From NCBI RefSeq assembly GCF_029537375.1, contig NZ_CP120679.1, forward strand, positions 3,763,501 to 3,827,500: DNA of 64,000 nucleotides, written 5' to 3'. The notes below the pieces were generated by a model. The model made no database searches, was not told where the DNA came from, and worked only from the letters and a program-made list of their open reading frames with translations. Below, one piece after another: positions 34,946 to 44,294 of this stretch (positions within the stretch are counted from its first letter, which is position 1; each line of letters begins with the position of its first letter). A program made the position numbers and the translations under genes. Source of the DNA: Bacillus sp. HSf4 (lineage in GTDB: Bacteria > Bacillota > Bacilli > Bacillales > Bacillaceae).

Positions 34946-36127
34946 CTATGCATGCTGGTTCAGGTTTAGTTTTCCGGTCATTTCGAAAAATAACTGATGC
35001 CAATCTTTCTCCTTGGCCGTCTTTTTGCGAAGCTCGGTCAGGGAAGGGTCATCGTGCGACATCTCCAGTTCTTCACAGGCTTTCGTAAACGCACGCATAT
35101 CGCTCCCTGCGATATGACGGTAAATGTGTTCTTTCTGCACCTTTTCTGTTGAAGGCAGGTTTAAGCCGACGACAGGCTTCCCGGCCGCCAAAAATTCAAA
35201 CAGTTTTAAAGGAAACACCGCATTATTATAGGGAGACGGCTTGTAAGGCATGATCCCGATATCAATCACATTCATATAAGCAGGGACTTCCGCGGGCGCC
35301 GCCGGCCCCGTCCAGATGACATTCTCCTCCTGCAGGAGCTCTTGAAACTCCGGGTCGCCGTTTGTTCCGTCAGGACCGACAAATAAAAACGTCCATTCCC
35401 GTTTCGCTCTGGCGGTTTCTTTGACGAGCCTGAAGTCGAGCTTCGGCTTAATTCCGCCGATAAAACCGAGCACGGTGCCTTCTCTGCCGTTCAATACATC
35501 CGCCTTTTGCTCATTTCGCGCAAACAGATCGTATTCGACGCCGTTTTCGATCTTAAAAACCGGCTTTTTCTCTCCCTTCAGCCGGTTCTGGACATTTTGG
35601 CGCAAATATTCGGACGTACAAAAAATCGTGTCAGCGGCATTGAGAATTCTGCTTTCAGCTTCAACAATCACCTTTCGCCTGAACGCAGCGGCAATGTTTT
35701 GTTTTCCGCTGATCGGCGCCGCCCAATGGTCGCTGCAATCATAAATGACCTGATCCCACTGATATAACGACGCGAGCAGCGGAAAGCCGGGGAATGTGTA
35801 CCATAAATACACTTTTTCTCCGCGGCCTTCTGTCGTCAAATACTGTAAAAGAGGTGCGAGCTTTTTTTGATAGAAAACATCTTTATAGCGCGCAAATCTG
35901 AACACTTTTTTCTTTAAAAAATCCTTGACCGCAAATTGCTTGATGCCGTTGTTAAGCTCTGTAAATGTCTCTGAAGAAACTTCTTCTGCGGGACATACCC
36001 AGATGACTTCCTTTGTCTCCTTTTGTTCAGCCAAAAATTCCGCAAGGCGGTGCCTTCGGTATCTCAGCTGATCCTGCCCCCACTGGCCGGTCGCCACTAC
36101 AACATGTCTGACTTGATCTGTTTTCAC
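34946..36127 (-). CDS. tuaH: Teichuronic acid glycosyltransferase TuaH
   Basis: GT4-type (GT-B fold) cytosolic glycosyltransferase of 393 residues, last gene of the tua operon. The start is GTG with AAGGTG seven bases upstream. The N-terminal half holds VVVATGQWGQDQLRYRRHRLAEF. The C-terminal nucleotide-sugar half has VLGFIGGIKPKLDF, FVGPDGTNGDPEF, IDIGIMPYKPSPYNNAVFPLKLFEFLAAGKP-type donor-site residues with the family Glu. The exact linkage made is not known. Confidence 0.94.
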   Translation of the reverse strand: MKTDQVRHVVVATGQWGQDQLRYRRHRLAEFLAEQKETKEVIWVCPAEEVSSETFTELNNGIKQFAVKDFLKKKVFRFARYKDVFYQKKLAPLLQYLTTEGRGEKVYLWYTFPGFPLLASLYQWDQVIYDCSDHWAAPISGKQNIAAAFRRKVIVEAESRILNAADTIFCTSEYLRQNVQNRLKGEKKPVFKIENGVEYDLFARNEQKADVLNGREGTVLGFIGGIKPKLDFRLVKETARAKREWTFLFVGPDGTNGDPEFQELLQEENVIWTGPAAPAEVPAYMNVIDIGIMPYKPSPYNNAVFPLKLFEFLAAGKPVVGLNLPSTEKVQKEHIYRHIAGSDMRAFTKACEELEMSHDDPSLTELRKKTAKEKDWHQLFFEMTGKLNLNQHA

Positions 36128-36155
36128 TTTCTATCACCTTTTTCCGGCGATGCCG

Positions 36156-36914
36156 TTATAATCTTTTCATGACCGCATTTTTCGCATAGTGGACAAAGCA
36201 CCATGTCGCCTTCATCAAATGGAGGCGCTCAATTTCCCTGTACACATACCACGTTTTTTGCGCCGCCTTCCACTTGTTTCTGGAAATCGACGTGTCGACA
36301 ATCCGGTATTCAGCCAATGGCTCGTTTAATCCGTACGCTTTAAATCCCCGTTTTAAAATAGACAGCCAAGTCGCTAAATCTTGCCGTGTGCGAATGTTCG
36401 GCATCTGAATGTCGCCCGTCTGCTCCCTGTCAAGCATGACCGTCAGGCAGCCGATAATCGTATTTTTTAAAACGTCGTCATAGGCGAGACTTCCGGGCGC
36501 GGCGATCGTTTTATGAAGCGGCTCGCCGTTTTGGCTGATCAGCTCGTACGCCGTAAATGTAAAGGCGTGTTGATGCTTCTGCATAAAAGCAAACTGTTTT
36601 TCCAGCTTCTCTTTTTTCCAAACATCATCGCTGTCCAAAAAAGCGACATAGCGCCCTTCCGCTTTGTTGAGGGCGGCGTTCCGCGCCGCCGCCGCTCCCT
36701 TGTTTTCCTCTAAATAAATGGCGTGGATCCGCCCGTCTTTTTCTTCATAACGCTTTAAAATATCCCTCGTTCCGTCTGTTGAGCAATCATCGGCGATGAT
36801 CATTTCCCAATCGGAAAAGCTCTGATGGAGGACTGACTGAATGGTCTTCTCGATAAATGCCTCCGCATTATAGGAAGGCGTAATCACAGAGATTAAAGGT
36901 TTTTGACTCGACAT
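36156..36914 (-). CDS. tuaG: Teichuronic acid glycosyltransferase TuaG
   Basis: GT2-family (GT-A fold) enzyme of 252 residues, the B. subtilis length when started at the ATG at 36914. The frame opens 21 bases earlier, but those codons match nothing in the family. The motif order is ISVITPSYNAEAFIEKTI, IIADDCSTDGT (UDP site), GAAAARNAALNKAEGRYVAFLDSDDVW (DXD metal site at about 97-99), and the acceptor-side RQDLATW. Follows tuaF by 29 bases. Confidence 0.94.
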   Translation of the reverse strand: MSSQKPLISVITPSYNAEAFIEKTIQSVLHQSFSDWEMIIADDCSTDGTRDILKRYEEKDGRIHAIYLEENKGAAAARNAALNKAEGRYVAFLDSDDVWKKEKLEKQFAFMQKHQHAFTFTAYELISQNGEPLHKTIAAPGSLAYDDVLKNTIIGCLTVMLDREQTGDIQMPNIRTRQDLATWLSILKRGFKAYGLNEPLAEYRIVDTSISRNKWKAAQKTWYVYREIERLHLMKATWCFVHYAKNAVMKRL

Positions 36915-36943
36915 GATCCTGATCCACATCCCCAATCAAAATT

Positions 36944-37621
36944 TTAGCGTTCTCTAAACACTTCCGGCACAACAATAATCAAAAACGACAGCGCCAAACC
37001 GATCAACACGCCGAGCACCGCTCTTTTTTTCGGCGACAAGCCGGCGGACTCGTTGTCCAAAACGGTTAAAGGCTCGATTTCCTCGGCATGCTTCAAATCA
37101 AGCTTGCTCGTTTCCAGCTCATACAAAAATCGTTGCTTATCGACCTTGGAGTCAGCGCTGACCGTTTCACCTTCAAGCGCTTTGATGTTCTTTTCGATGA
37201 CTTCCTCTCTTTTTGAAAAGAGGGCTTTGTCGGCTTCCATATAAGCATTTTTGATCTTTTCCAATATGCTTAATGTTTCTTCTTTATCAGGCCCTGTATA
37301 GCTTAAGTTGAAAAGCGAATCCGTTCTGATTTCAATCGCCAGTTCATCTTTCAGCTCCGCCAGATCTTCCTCTTCCATCTCGGGGAAAATCTCTTTTAAA
37401 AACGGTTCGTTTTTCAAAAGGAGCGGAACATCTTTTGCATTGTTGTACTTCGCTTCTCCGTAGTTCCCTGTCGAGATCGTTACAGTGGCCGTGTAATCGG
37501 ACGGAGCCGCCTCTCCTTTCGGCATGAAATAGCCGAACAGCCCAAGAACTAGAGGAAGCGCGATGATCAGCACAAAAAACTTTTTGATTCTGCCTGCAAT
37601 ACGTTTGATTAAATCATTCAC
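36944..37621 (-). CDS. tuaF: TuaF, Wzz-like chain-length type membrane protein
   Basis: 225 residues with a membrane segment at each end (about 15-33 and 202-220) and a helical, charged extracytoplasmic domain between. This is the architecture of polysaccharide co-polymerases (Wzz/CapA). It presumably sets or assists the export and length of teichuronic acid chains. GLSPKKRAVLGVLIGLALSFL is the typical second segment. It sits between tuaE and tuaG. Confidence 0.92.
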   Translation of the reverse strand: MNDLIKRIAGRIKKFFVLIIALPLVLGLFGYFMPKGEAAPSDYTATVTISTGNYGEAKYNNAKDVPLLLKNEPFLKEIFPEMEEEDLAELKDELAIEIRTDSLFNLSYTGPDKEETLSILEKIKNAYMEADKALFSKREEVIEKNIKALEGETVSADSKVDKQRFLYELETSKLDLKHAEEIEPLTVLDNESAGLSPKKRAVLGVLIGLALSFLIIVVPEVFRER

Positions 37622-37658
37622 ATCAATTTCTCCCTGCTTTTAAATTCTATTTCGGACA

Positions 37659-39116
37659 TCATCTAAAACGTTCGGTTTCACTCGTTCCATGTATTCTAAA
37701 GGTATTGACCGCCGCGAGAACCAACGCGAGAAACACCCAGTGGAAATACAGATTCGAGACGGAGCTCGGGCTGATGCTTGAGACAAGAAAGCTGACAAGA
37801 GCGGCGAGCAGCCCTTCTATCAGAAGCTTATAGCGGCTTGAAAGTCCTTTTTTATAAAAACGGTAAAGCACCAACATGACATACAGATACATCGTGAAAT
37901 AGCCGAGCATCATCAGCACCCCGAAATTAGCCATAATCTCAACGAGCCAGTTATGCACTTCCACAACCTGGTCGGTATCAAAGAGGGCGTGATGCTCTAA
38001 ATAATACGGCACATTGCCCGCGCCCACGCCAAATCCGTATGTATCAAGCACATAATGTCCGGCGTTTTTCAAAAGGTTCGCCCTGGCGACATTGGACGGC
38101 AGCGGCTCGCTGAAATCGTGCGAGGCCTGCGGGGCCAAGAAATATTCATAGAACTTATCCGTAATTTTGCCGGCAAAGAGCGCGGCAAAAGCGATGAATC
38201 CTGCGGCAGCGATGATAAGCGCCCACTTTTTTAAGATCCGGGGCAGCAAAATAAACACGTACAGCGCAAGACCGGCGATGACGCCTAAAATACTGGCTCT
38301 TGAACCGGTCAGGAAAATCAAATACACCGAACAAAACGCGAGGATCAGTCCCGCCGTCTTCAAGTAGCTGTTTTTGATGTTTTTAAAAAAAGCCAGATAA
38401 AAGAAAAAGCTGATCGACAGGAACGTCGCAAAGTCATTCTGATTGAAAAAAACCGATGTCGGGTAGTGCTGCTTATAATGCGGTCCGTTGAACAGCGTAG
38501 AGCTCGGCAGATGGTGCAATGTAAAATGGTTGTAGAATCCGATGACCATCAAGAAAATCGTCAGCGTCATCCATATGTAATAAAAAGCGAGCAGCCGGTC
38601 CAGTTTTTGAAAGTACAGGACGATCAAAAAGACAAAAAACATCCCCATCGCCAGCAGTGATAAATATTTCACGCCATCTGTAACAGACTTGACCCAAAGC
38701 AGCGAAATCATTCCATAGCAGAACCAAAAAGCAAAAAACGAGAGAATCCCTTTCACATGAACCTGTTTCCATTTTTCCAGATGGCCCCTGCCTTTCAAGA
38801 TGTCCATGACAAACCAGAAGCCTGCCAGGATCAAGAGAATCCGGTATGGGAACAGACTGAAAAATCCGAGCTTGATCGTAAAAAACGCATTGTTGGCAAA
38901 CGTTGCCGAGATCAATAGATACAAGATGGGCATCATGATCTGTTCGGTTGACAAATATGGTCTGAGCACTGCAAATACAGCCAGCGCGATCAAAAACAGA
39001 AAGACAAACAATATTTTCTTTGTGCTTGTTTGAGCCAATAAATTCGTTAATGCTAAGCCTGCGGCCAAAGCGGCGAGCCAAACCAGAACATTGGCCGCGG
39101 AACGTTTCAGACTCAT
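37659..39116 (-). CDS. tuaE: TuaE, teichuronic acid polymerase (Wzy / O-antigen ligase family)
   Basis: Integral membrane protein of 485 residues with about 12 segments, taken to join flipped repeat units into teichuronic acid. The family signature loop is FLTGSRASILGVIAGLAL (about 270-287), and a large extracytoplasmic loop (about 320-395) has GFGVGAGNVPYYLEHH. ATG at 39116 with AGGAGGGG five bases before; a TTG directly upstream is too close to the site. It follows the epimerase gene after a GC-rich hairpin. Confidence 0.94.
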   Translation of the reverse strand: MSLKRSAANVLVWLAALAAGLALTNLLAQTSTKKILFVFLFLIALAVFAVLRPYLSTEQIMMPILYLLISATFANNAFFTIKLGFFSLFPYRILLILAGFWFVMDILKGRGHLEKWKQVHVKGILSFFAFWFCYGMISLLWVKSVTDGVKYLSLLAMGMFFVFLIVLYFQKLDRLLAFYYIWMTLTIFLMVIGFYNHFTLHHLPSSTLFNGPHYKQHYPTSVFFNQNDFATFLSISFFFYLAFFKNIKNSYLKTAGLILAFCSVYLIFLTGSRASILGVIAGLALYVFILLPRILKKWALIIAAAGFIAFAALFAGKITDKFYEYFLAPQASHDFSEPLPSNVARANLLKNAGHYVLDTYGFGVGAGNVPYYLEHHALFDTDQVVEVHNWLVEIMANFGVLMMLGYFTMYLYVMLVLYRFYKKGLSSRYKLLIEGLLAALVSFLVSSISPSSVSNLYFHWVFLALVLAAVNTFRIHGTSETERFR

Positions 39117-39144
39117 CAATTCCCCCTCCTTCCGCGTGTTTTCT

Positions 39145-39176
39145 GGAAAAGGGCTGCCGGCATGAGCCAGCAGCCA
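39145..39176 (-). terminator. GC-rich hairpin between the epimerase gene and tuaE
   Basis: Ten-pair stem GGCTGCCGGC / GCCAGCAGCC (four-base loop) followed by CTTTTCC on the minus strand, within the operon. The T tract is short, so this is probably an attenuator or transcript-end stabiliser, not a full stop. Confidence 0.55.
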
Positions 39177-39183
39177 GTTGTTT

Positions 39184-40113
39184 TTAAGTATTCATCTCTT
39201 TTTTATAAAAGGAAATGGTCTTTTCCAGTCCTTCACTGAGCGGCATTTTCGGTTCCCAGTTCAAGATTTGTTTTGTTTCTTCATTGCTCAGTGTGCTGTG
39301 GCGGATATCTCCAGGTCTTTCATCCTGATAGATCGGAGAAAGCGTTGATTTCGTCGCCTTTTTCATCTCGGCAAACAGCTCATTGACCGTAATGGAAAAG
39401 CCGTTTGACACATTTAAACAAACGTTTGATTGAGCTTTGAGCGCTTTGACATTGGCGCTGGCCACATCGCCGACATAGATGAAGTCGCGGGACTGTTCAC
39501 CATCTCCAAAGATCACCGGAGCTGTTCCGCTTGTTAACAGGTCGGAGAAAATCGAGACGACTCCGCCCTCTCCTTTCGCATCTTGGCGCGGTCCGTACAC
39601 GTTGCTGTACCGCAGCACACAGAACTCGATTCCGTAAAGGTCATAGGCCAGCTTCAAATAGTTTTCTACCGTAAGCTTTGTCAAACCGTAAGGCGATCCC
39701 GGGTTTGTGTTGTGACGGGTGTCGACAGGCAAATAATCCGGATTTCCGTAAACGGCGGCGGAAGACGCGAAGATGATTTTTCTTGCACCGCATTCGCTCG
39801 CTGCCTTGATGACGTGGAGCGAGCCTCTAATATTGATATTTTCATCGTTCAAAAAATCTTTGACAGACTCCCCCACGCTCACCTGTGCCGCTAAATGAAT
39901 AATATAATCAGGATTAATGCTTTTGATCACTTCTATGACTTCCGGGTTTGTAATATCCTCGTGGTGAAAGTCGATCGGAAGTCCTTCGATATTCGAGCGG
40001 TGACCCGTTGATAAATTATCGAGAATCGATACTTGATAGTTTTCTTTCAGAAGCTGTTCCGCTATATGCGAGCCGATAAATCCGCATCCGCCTGTCACTA
40101 GTACTTTTTCCAT
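39184..40113 (-). CDS. NAD-dependent UDP-sugar 4-epimerase inserted in the tua operon
   Basis: Extended short-chain dehydrogenase/reductase of 309 residues, GalE/WbpP-like. The NAD motif GGCGFIGSH is at 8-16. The active-site Ser sits in ASSAAVYGNPDYLP, and the catalytic Tyr/Lys pair is in SPYGLTK. Substrate-side motifs are RYSNVYGPRQ and DFIYVGDVA. It could convert UDP-GlcNAc to UDP-GalNAc, UDP-Glc to UDP-Gal or UDP-GlcA to UDP-GalA. Context favours supplying the teichuronic acid precursor: B. licheniformis teichuronic acid is classically glucuronic acid plus N-acetylgalactosamine. Strain 168 has no gene at this spot as I recall. It lies 18 bases after tuaD. Confidence 0.88.
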   Translation of the reverse strand: MEKVLVTGGCGFIGSHIAEQLLKENYQVSILDNLSTGHRSNIEGLPIDFHHEDITNPEVIEVIKSINPDYIIHLAAQVSVGESVKDFLNDENINIRGSLHVIKAASECGARKIIFASSAAVYGNPDYLPVDTRHNTNPGSPYGLTKLTVENYLKLAYDLYGIEFCVLRYSNVYGPRQDAKGEGGVVSIFSDLLTSGTAPVIFGDGEQSRDFIYVGDVASANVKALKAQSNVCLNVSNGFSITVNELFAEMKKATKSTLSPIYQDERPGDIRHSTLSNEETKQILNWEPKMPLSEGLEKTISFYKKEMNT

Positions 40114-40131
40114 GTTGATAACACCCCGCGT

Positions 40132-41472
40132 TTATACTTTTGTTAAAATCTTCTCTCCCTGTACATGAGGGCGGCCGATTGAATGATAGATAAAGCCTTC
40201 CCTTTTCATATCCTCGAGCTGGAACAAATTGCGTCCGTCAATCAGGACCGGCCGGTTTAAATATGATTTTAGCTTCTTTATATCCATATGCTTCACCTGC
40301 GGCCAATCTGTTAAAATTAGGCACGCATCCGTATCTTTTACCGTCTCGAACAAATCATTGCTGTAAACGGCTTGATCGCCGAGCAGGCGCTCCGCTTCCG
40401 GAACCGCGATCGGGTCGTATGCTTTGACCTCAGCGCCGAGACTTCGCAGCATCGGAATGACATCCAGTGCAGGCGCTGACCGCATATCATTTGTATTCGG
40501 TTTGAACGCCAATCCGAGAACCGAAACTGTCATGCCGTTCAGATCGCCAAACACGTCAAGCAGCTTTCCGACAATGTGGGCCCGCTGTTTTTGATTCGTC
40601 TCAATCACGGCTTCGATCATTTTAAACGGGTAGCCGACAGACTTGGCGATATGCAAAAGCGCCATCGTATCCTTCGGAAAGCAAGAGCCCCCAAAGCCGA
40701 TCCCGGCTTTTAAAAATTTCCCGCCGATTCTGCTGTCGAGTCCGACACCTTCGGAAACCTTTGCGACATCGGCGCCGACTCTTTCGCAAATGTTCGCAAT
40801 ATCATTAATGAACGAAATCTTCGTGGCTAAAAACGCGTTGGCCGCGTATTTAATCATTTCTGCACTTTCAAGGTTTGTTTTCACAACCGTCGTTTGAAAC
40901 GGTTCATGAAGCTCTTCAATGATCGCCGCAGCTTTTTCGCTCGTGGCGCCGATCACCGCTCTTTCCATATTCATCGTGTCAAAAATGGCCGTTCCTTCGC
41001 GAAGAAACTCGGGATTCGAGACGACATCAAACGGGTATTTGCCTCCTGAGGCCTTCTCGATAATCGATTGAACGAGCTTTCCTGTTCCAACCGGAACAGT
41101 GCTCTTGTTCACAATGATTTTATAGCCGTTCAAATGGCTTCCGATCGTTTCGGCGACGGATTTTACATACGTCAGGTCAGCTTCTCCGCTTTCTGACATC
41201 GGCGTCCCGACAGCTATATAGATAATGTCTGATTGTTTTATCGCCTTGGGAATGTCCGTTGAAAAGAACAAACGGTTTTCATTTACGTTTTGCTCAACTA
41301 GTTCTTGCAGTCCGTTTTCGTAGATTGGCATGATACCGGCTGATAGCCCTCTGATTTTTTCAGCATCTATATCACAGCAGACAACCGAATTTCCCACCTC
41401 GGCAAAACAAGTTCCAGATACCAGCCCAACATATCCTGTTCCAATGACAGCGATCCTTTTCAATATCATCAT
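40132..41472 (-). CDS. tuaD: UDP-glucose 6-dehydrogenase TuaD
   Basis: Makes UDP-glucuronic acid, the acidic precursor of teichuronic acid, from UDP-glucose in two NAD-dependent oxidations. It has 446 residues in three domains. The NAD motif is VIGTGYVGLVSG, the second motif is VGTPMSESGEADLTYV, the catalytic Cys lies in GGSCFPKD (about 262), and the C-terminal domain binds UDP (AFKPNTNDMRSAP). Three start codons are possible within nine bases (ATG 41472, ATG 41469, TTG 41463). The last matches the B. subtilis N-terminus and has the best distance from AAGGG. Confidence 0.97.
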   Translation of the reverse strand: MMILKRIAVIGTGYVGLVSGTCFAEVGNSVVCCDIDAEKIRGLSAGIMPIYENGLQELVEQNVNENRLFFSTDIPKAIKQSDIIYIAVGTPMSESGEADLTYVKSVAETIGSHLNGYKIIVNKSTVPVGTGKLVQSIIEKASGGKYPFDVVSNPEFLREGTAIFDTMNMERAVIGATSEKAAAIIEELHEPFQTTVVKTNLESAEMIKYAANAFLATKISFINDIANICERVGADVAKVSEGVGLDSRIGGKFLKAGIGFGGSCFPKDTMALLHIAKSVGYPFKMIEAVIETNQKQRAHIVGKLLDVFGDLNGMTVSVLGLAFKPNTNDMRSAPALDVIPMLRSLGAEVKAYDPIAVPEAERLLGDQAVYSNDLFETVKDTDACLILTDWPQVKHMDIKKLKSYLNRPVLIDGRNLFQLEDMKREGFIYHSIGRPHVQGEKILTKV

Positions 41473-41608
41473 TCCCTTCTTTAAGCTAACCCTTCAATCC
41501 AATAGCTTTTTTTAGGCGATGATTTTTATCTCTGTTTATAAAAATCAAGTCTCTCTAGATTTCATCTTGGACCTAAACCTGCGGCTTTAAACAGGTCCTT
41601 TTGACATT

Positions 41609-42820
41609 TCACCCCGGTCCGCCGGGTACTTCCGCGCCTTTTTTTAGATCGCGCACGATCCTTTCATATCTCTCTTTCAGCGCTTTTGCGTTTTGGTTTG
41701 CATCATAATGTTCATACACCTTCTGATAGAGCTCGTCAGCGATATCCGCCCGCCATTTGCCGCCTTCGACATAATCGGTGACCGCGGCTTTCAATTCGGA
41801 GACGGAACCCGGCTTCACAAGGAGATGGCGATGCTTTCCGAACAAAGCCGGGACACCGCCGACCGCTGTGCAGACAACCGGCACTTTCAGAGCCAGCGCT
41901 TCAATGACAACGGTCGGCATCCCTTCCGAATAGGAAGGAAGGACAAACAGGTCTGATGCGGCAAGGTATTCGGATATTTGCTGATTGGCCACCTGCCCCG
42001 TCAATATCGCCTGGCCGCCGGCTTTTTGCCGGATCCGCTCTTTTTCCGGCCCGTCGCCGACAAACACCGCCGCATAGCTGTCATCAAGCTGCCGGACGGC
42101 CTCTGCCAGCTCAGCCACTCCCTTTCCCTTGACCAAACGGCCGACGAAGGTCAGCAGCTTTTTATCTTTCGGCAAGCCGTATTTCTCCCTCAGTTCGGCT
42201 TTTGAAGCGGAGGGCTTTTGAAACCGGTCAAGACTGACCCCGATCGGAAGCACAGCGCTTTCGACACCTGTCATCTCTTTTGTTTTGTCTTTCAGCATAT
42301 CGCTGACCGCCAATACATCGGAAGCCGAGCGAACGGCTCTTTCAAATGCTTTGAAGGCCCCTTTGCTGTAATGCGGGTAAACATTGACGTCGCTCCCGTG
42401 CAGTGTCAGCGCATAAGGGATGTTGAGCCTTTCTGAGACGACGGCGGCGGCGCCTCCCGACGGCATCGCGAAATGGGCATGGATCATGTCGGGGGCCAGC
42501 CGGTGCTTGCCGATTGTCCGCAAAACGGCTTCGGCTATCCGGCGGTGCGGCTGGGCCCATTTCAGCTGGCCGGGCAGCGCAGTGTATGGCGGCCTGTAGA
42601 CCGGAATTCCCTTTCTTTCTTCATATTCCGGAGATGAACGGATGCGCCGGTATTTTTTTTTCAGAAGCCTGAGAGGCCCGGGATTCACAGGCAAAGGACA
42701 AATGACGGTGACATCGATTCCGAGCATCCGCAGCGCCTGTACCTGTGTCTCATGAAAAACGCCTTCCCCCGGTTTTTGACCGCTGGGATAAACACTGGTA
42801 ATCCAAAGTACCTTCAACAT
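41609..42820 (-). CDS. tuaC: Teichuronic acid glycosyltransferase TuaC
   Basis: GT4 enzyme of 403 residues. N-terminal acceptor domain WITSVYPSGQKPGEGVFHETQ and HAHFAMPSGGAA; C-terminal donor domain VGRLVKGKGVAEL, GDGPEKERIR, SDLFVLPSYSEGMPTVVIEALALKVPVV with the family E-x7-E pair. The ATG overlaps the tuaB stop by one base (TAATG), so coupling is tight. A 136-base gap follows before tuaD with a partial hairpin and no clear promoter. Confidence 0.95.
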   Translation of the reverse strand: MLKVLWITSVYPSGQKPGEGVFHETQVQALRMLGIDVTVICPLPVNPGPLRLLKKKYRRIRSSPEYEERKGIPVYRPPYTALPGQLKWAQPHRRIAEAVLRTIGKHRLAPDMIHAHFAMPSGGAAAVVSERLNIPYALTLHGSDVNVYPHYSKGAFKAFERAVRSASDVLAVSDMLKDKTKEMTGVESAVLPIGVSLDRFQKPSASKAELREKYGLPKDKKLLTFVGRLVKGKGVAELAEAVRQLDDSYAAVFVGDGPEKERIRQKAGGQAILTGQVANQQISEYLAASDLFVLPSYSEGMPTVVIEALALKVPVVCTAVGGVPALFGKHRHLLVKPGSVSELKAAVTDYVEGGKWRADIADELYQKVYEHYDANQNAKALKERYERIVRDLKKGAEVPGGPG

Positions 42821-44271
42821 TAAACGCCCTTTCTGCTTTGAAACTGGGCTCTTACCGCCCCTTGATAAAACTTGCCGACCAGCAGGCTGTATACAATTCC
42901 GCTGATGACGACGGAAACCGACAGCTGAAGCATGGCTCCGGGCAAAAGGTGTCTTGTTCCCGCGCTCAAGCCCAGAGCCAGGGCTGCCATTAAGGCCGTC
43001 AGCGCCAACGGTTTGCCAATCGTCTTAAAGTATTCGCCAAACTTAAGCTGGATCACATATTTGAGCAGCCATCTGCCGATCAAGAAATTGATCAGACTAA
43101 TCGCAGCATACGTCCAGGCGGTCAGCACCAAGTCATTCGTCAGCACCGCAGCATATAGAGACAGTCCGTAAAGGAGCATAATCCCGCTGTCCCAATAAAA
43201 GGCAAGATCCGCTCTCCCCTTCGCCAATAAAACCGATCCGTTCGGATTCATCAGCACCCTGAGCAAGCCGACAATCGCCAGAATGTTAAGCACAGGGACG
43301 GCCTGCAGCCATTTTTCTCCGAAGACGACCTCGATAAACAGATCGGAAACGGTGGTCAGCCCGATCAGCAGCGGGAAGGAAACAAGTGCGAGAAGCTTTG
43401 TCATATTTAAAAAGCCTTCGCGCAGAGTTCCGTTGTCCCGCTGATTTTTTGAGAAGACAGGAAATGCAACCTTTGTAATAATCGGATTGATTTTCAACAC
43501 GGGAATCGTGATAATCTGGTAGGCCAGGTTATAGATTCCCAAAGCTTCAGCGCCGAGAAAACGGCCGATCAAAATCATATCAATGTTGGCGCCGAGCCTG
43601 TTGACAAGGCGTGAAGCAAGCTGGAAAGCGCCAAACGAGAAAAAACCGCTGACTTCCCGTACCGCAAAAACAAATGAAGGACGCCATTTTTTTAAATATA
43701 CAGCAAAAAATAGGATCCCTTTAAAGGAATTGAGAAAAACTTGTGACAAAGCATAGGCGATAATCGGGTCCGTCAGAACCATAAGGACGAGCAGGAGCAC
43801 AAACGACGCTATCGCGGCACCGGCTTCAATTTTGCTCAGCACATTGAATTTCAAATCCTTCTGCAGCAAATATTGATGCTGTTGTCCGACCGGCGCGATT
43901 AAGAACATCACCGCCAAAATCCGGATGAGCAGCACAAGTTCGTCCCGCTGATAAAAATCAGCAATCACCGGACTTAAGAAAAAAAGGCCGATAAACAAAA
44001 GGAAGCCCGTTATGATATTGAGCCAATACAAAGTCGACAATTGGCGTTCACTGATGTCTTCCTTTTGAATTAAAGCGGCCCCGAATCCCATATCAAGCAC
44101 AATTTGCGTAAAAACCGTGACCGTTGTCAGCATCCCGACGAGCCCGAATTCGGTGATCGTCATTATATTGCCAAGCAGTGCAAACTGTACAATCTGGACA
44201 GCCGTGACAATCAAAGTGGACAGGCTTGTCCATTTTGCACCGCTTAAGATTTGTTTTGTAATGGTTGACAT
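42820..44271 (-). CDS. tuaB: TuaB, Wzx-type flippase for teichuronic acid units
   Basis: MATE/MOP-like polysaccharide transporter of 483 residues with 12 to 14 membrane segments. The family opening is ILSGAKWTSLSTLI, and the internal signatures QKDLKFNVLSKIEAG and LGAEALGIYNLAYQIITIPVLKI are present. It would flip lipid-linked repeat units across the membrane. Second gene of the operon, 23 bases after tuaA. Confidence 0.95.
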   Translation of the reverse strand: MSTITKQILSGAKWTSLSTLIVTAVQIVQFALLGNIMTITEFGLVGMLTTVTVFTQIVLDMGFGAALIQKEDISERQLSTLYWLNIITGFLLFIGLFFLSPVIADFYQRDELVLLIRILAVMFLIAPVGQQHQYLLQKDLKFNVLSKIEAGAAIASFVLLLVLMVLTDPIIAYALSQVFLNSFKGILFFAVYLKKWRPSFVFAVREVSGFFSFGAFQLASRLVNRLGANIDMILIGRFLGAEALGIYNLAYQIITIPVLKINPIITKVAFPVFSKNQRDNGTLREGFLNMTKLLALVSFPLLIGLTTVSDLFIEVVFGEKWLQAVPVLNILAIVGLLRVLMNPNGSVLLAKGRADLAFYWDSGIMLLYGLSLYAAVLTNDLVLTAWTYAAISLINFLIGRWLLKYVIQLKFGEYFKTIGKPLALTALMAALALGLSAGTRHLLPGAMLQLSVSVVISGIVYSLLVGKFYQGAVRAQFQSRKGV

Positions 44272-44294
44272 AGCATATTCCTAACTTCCTTGTA

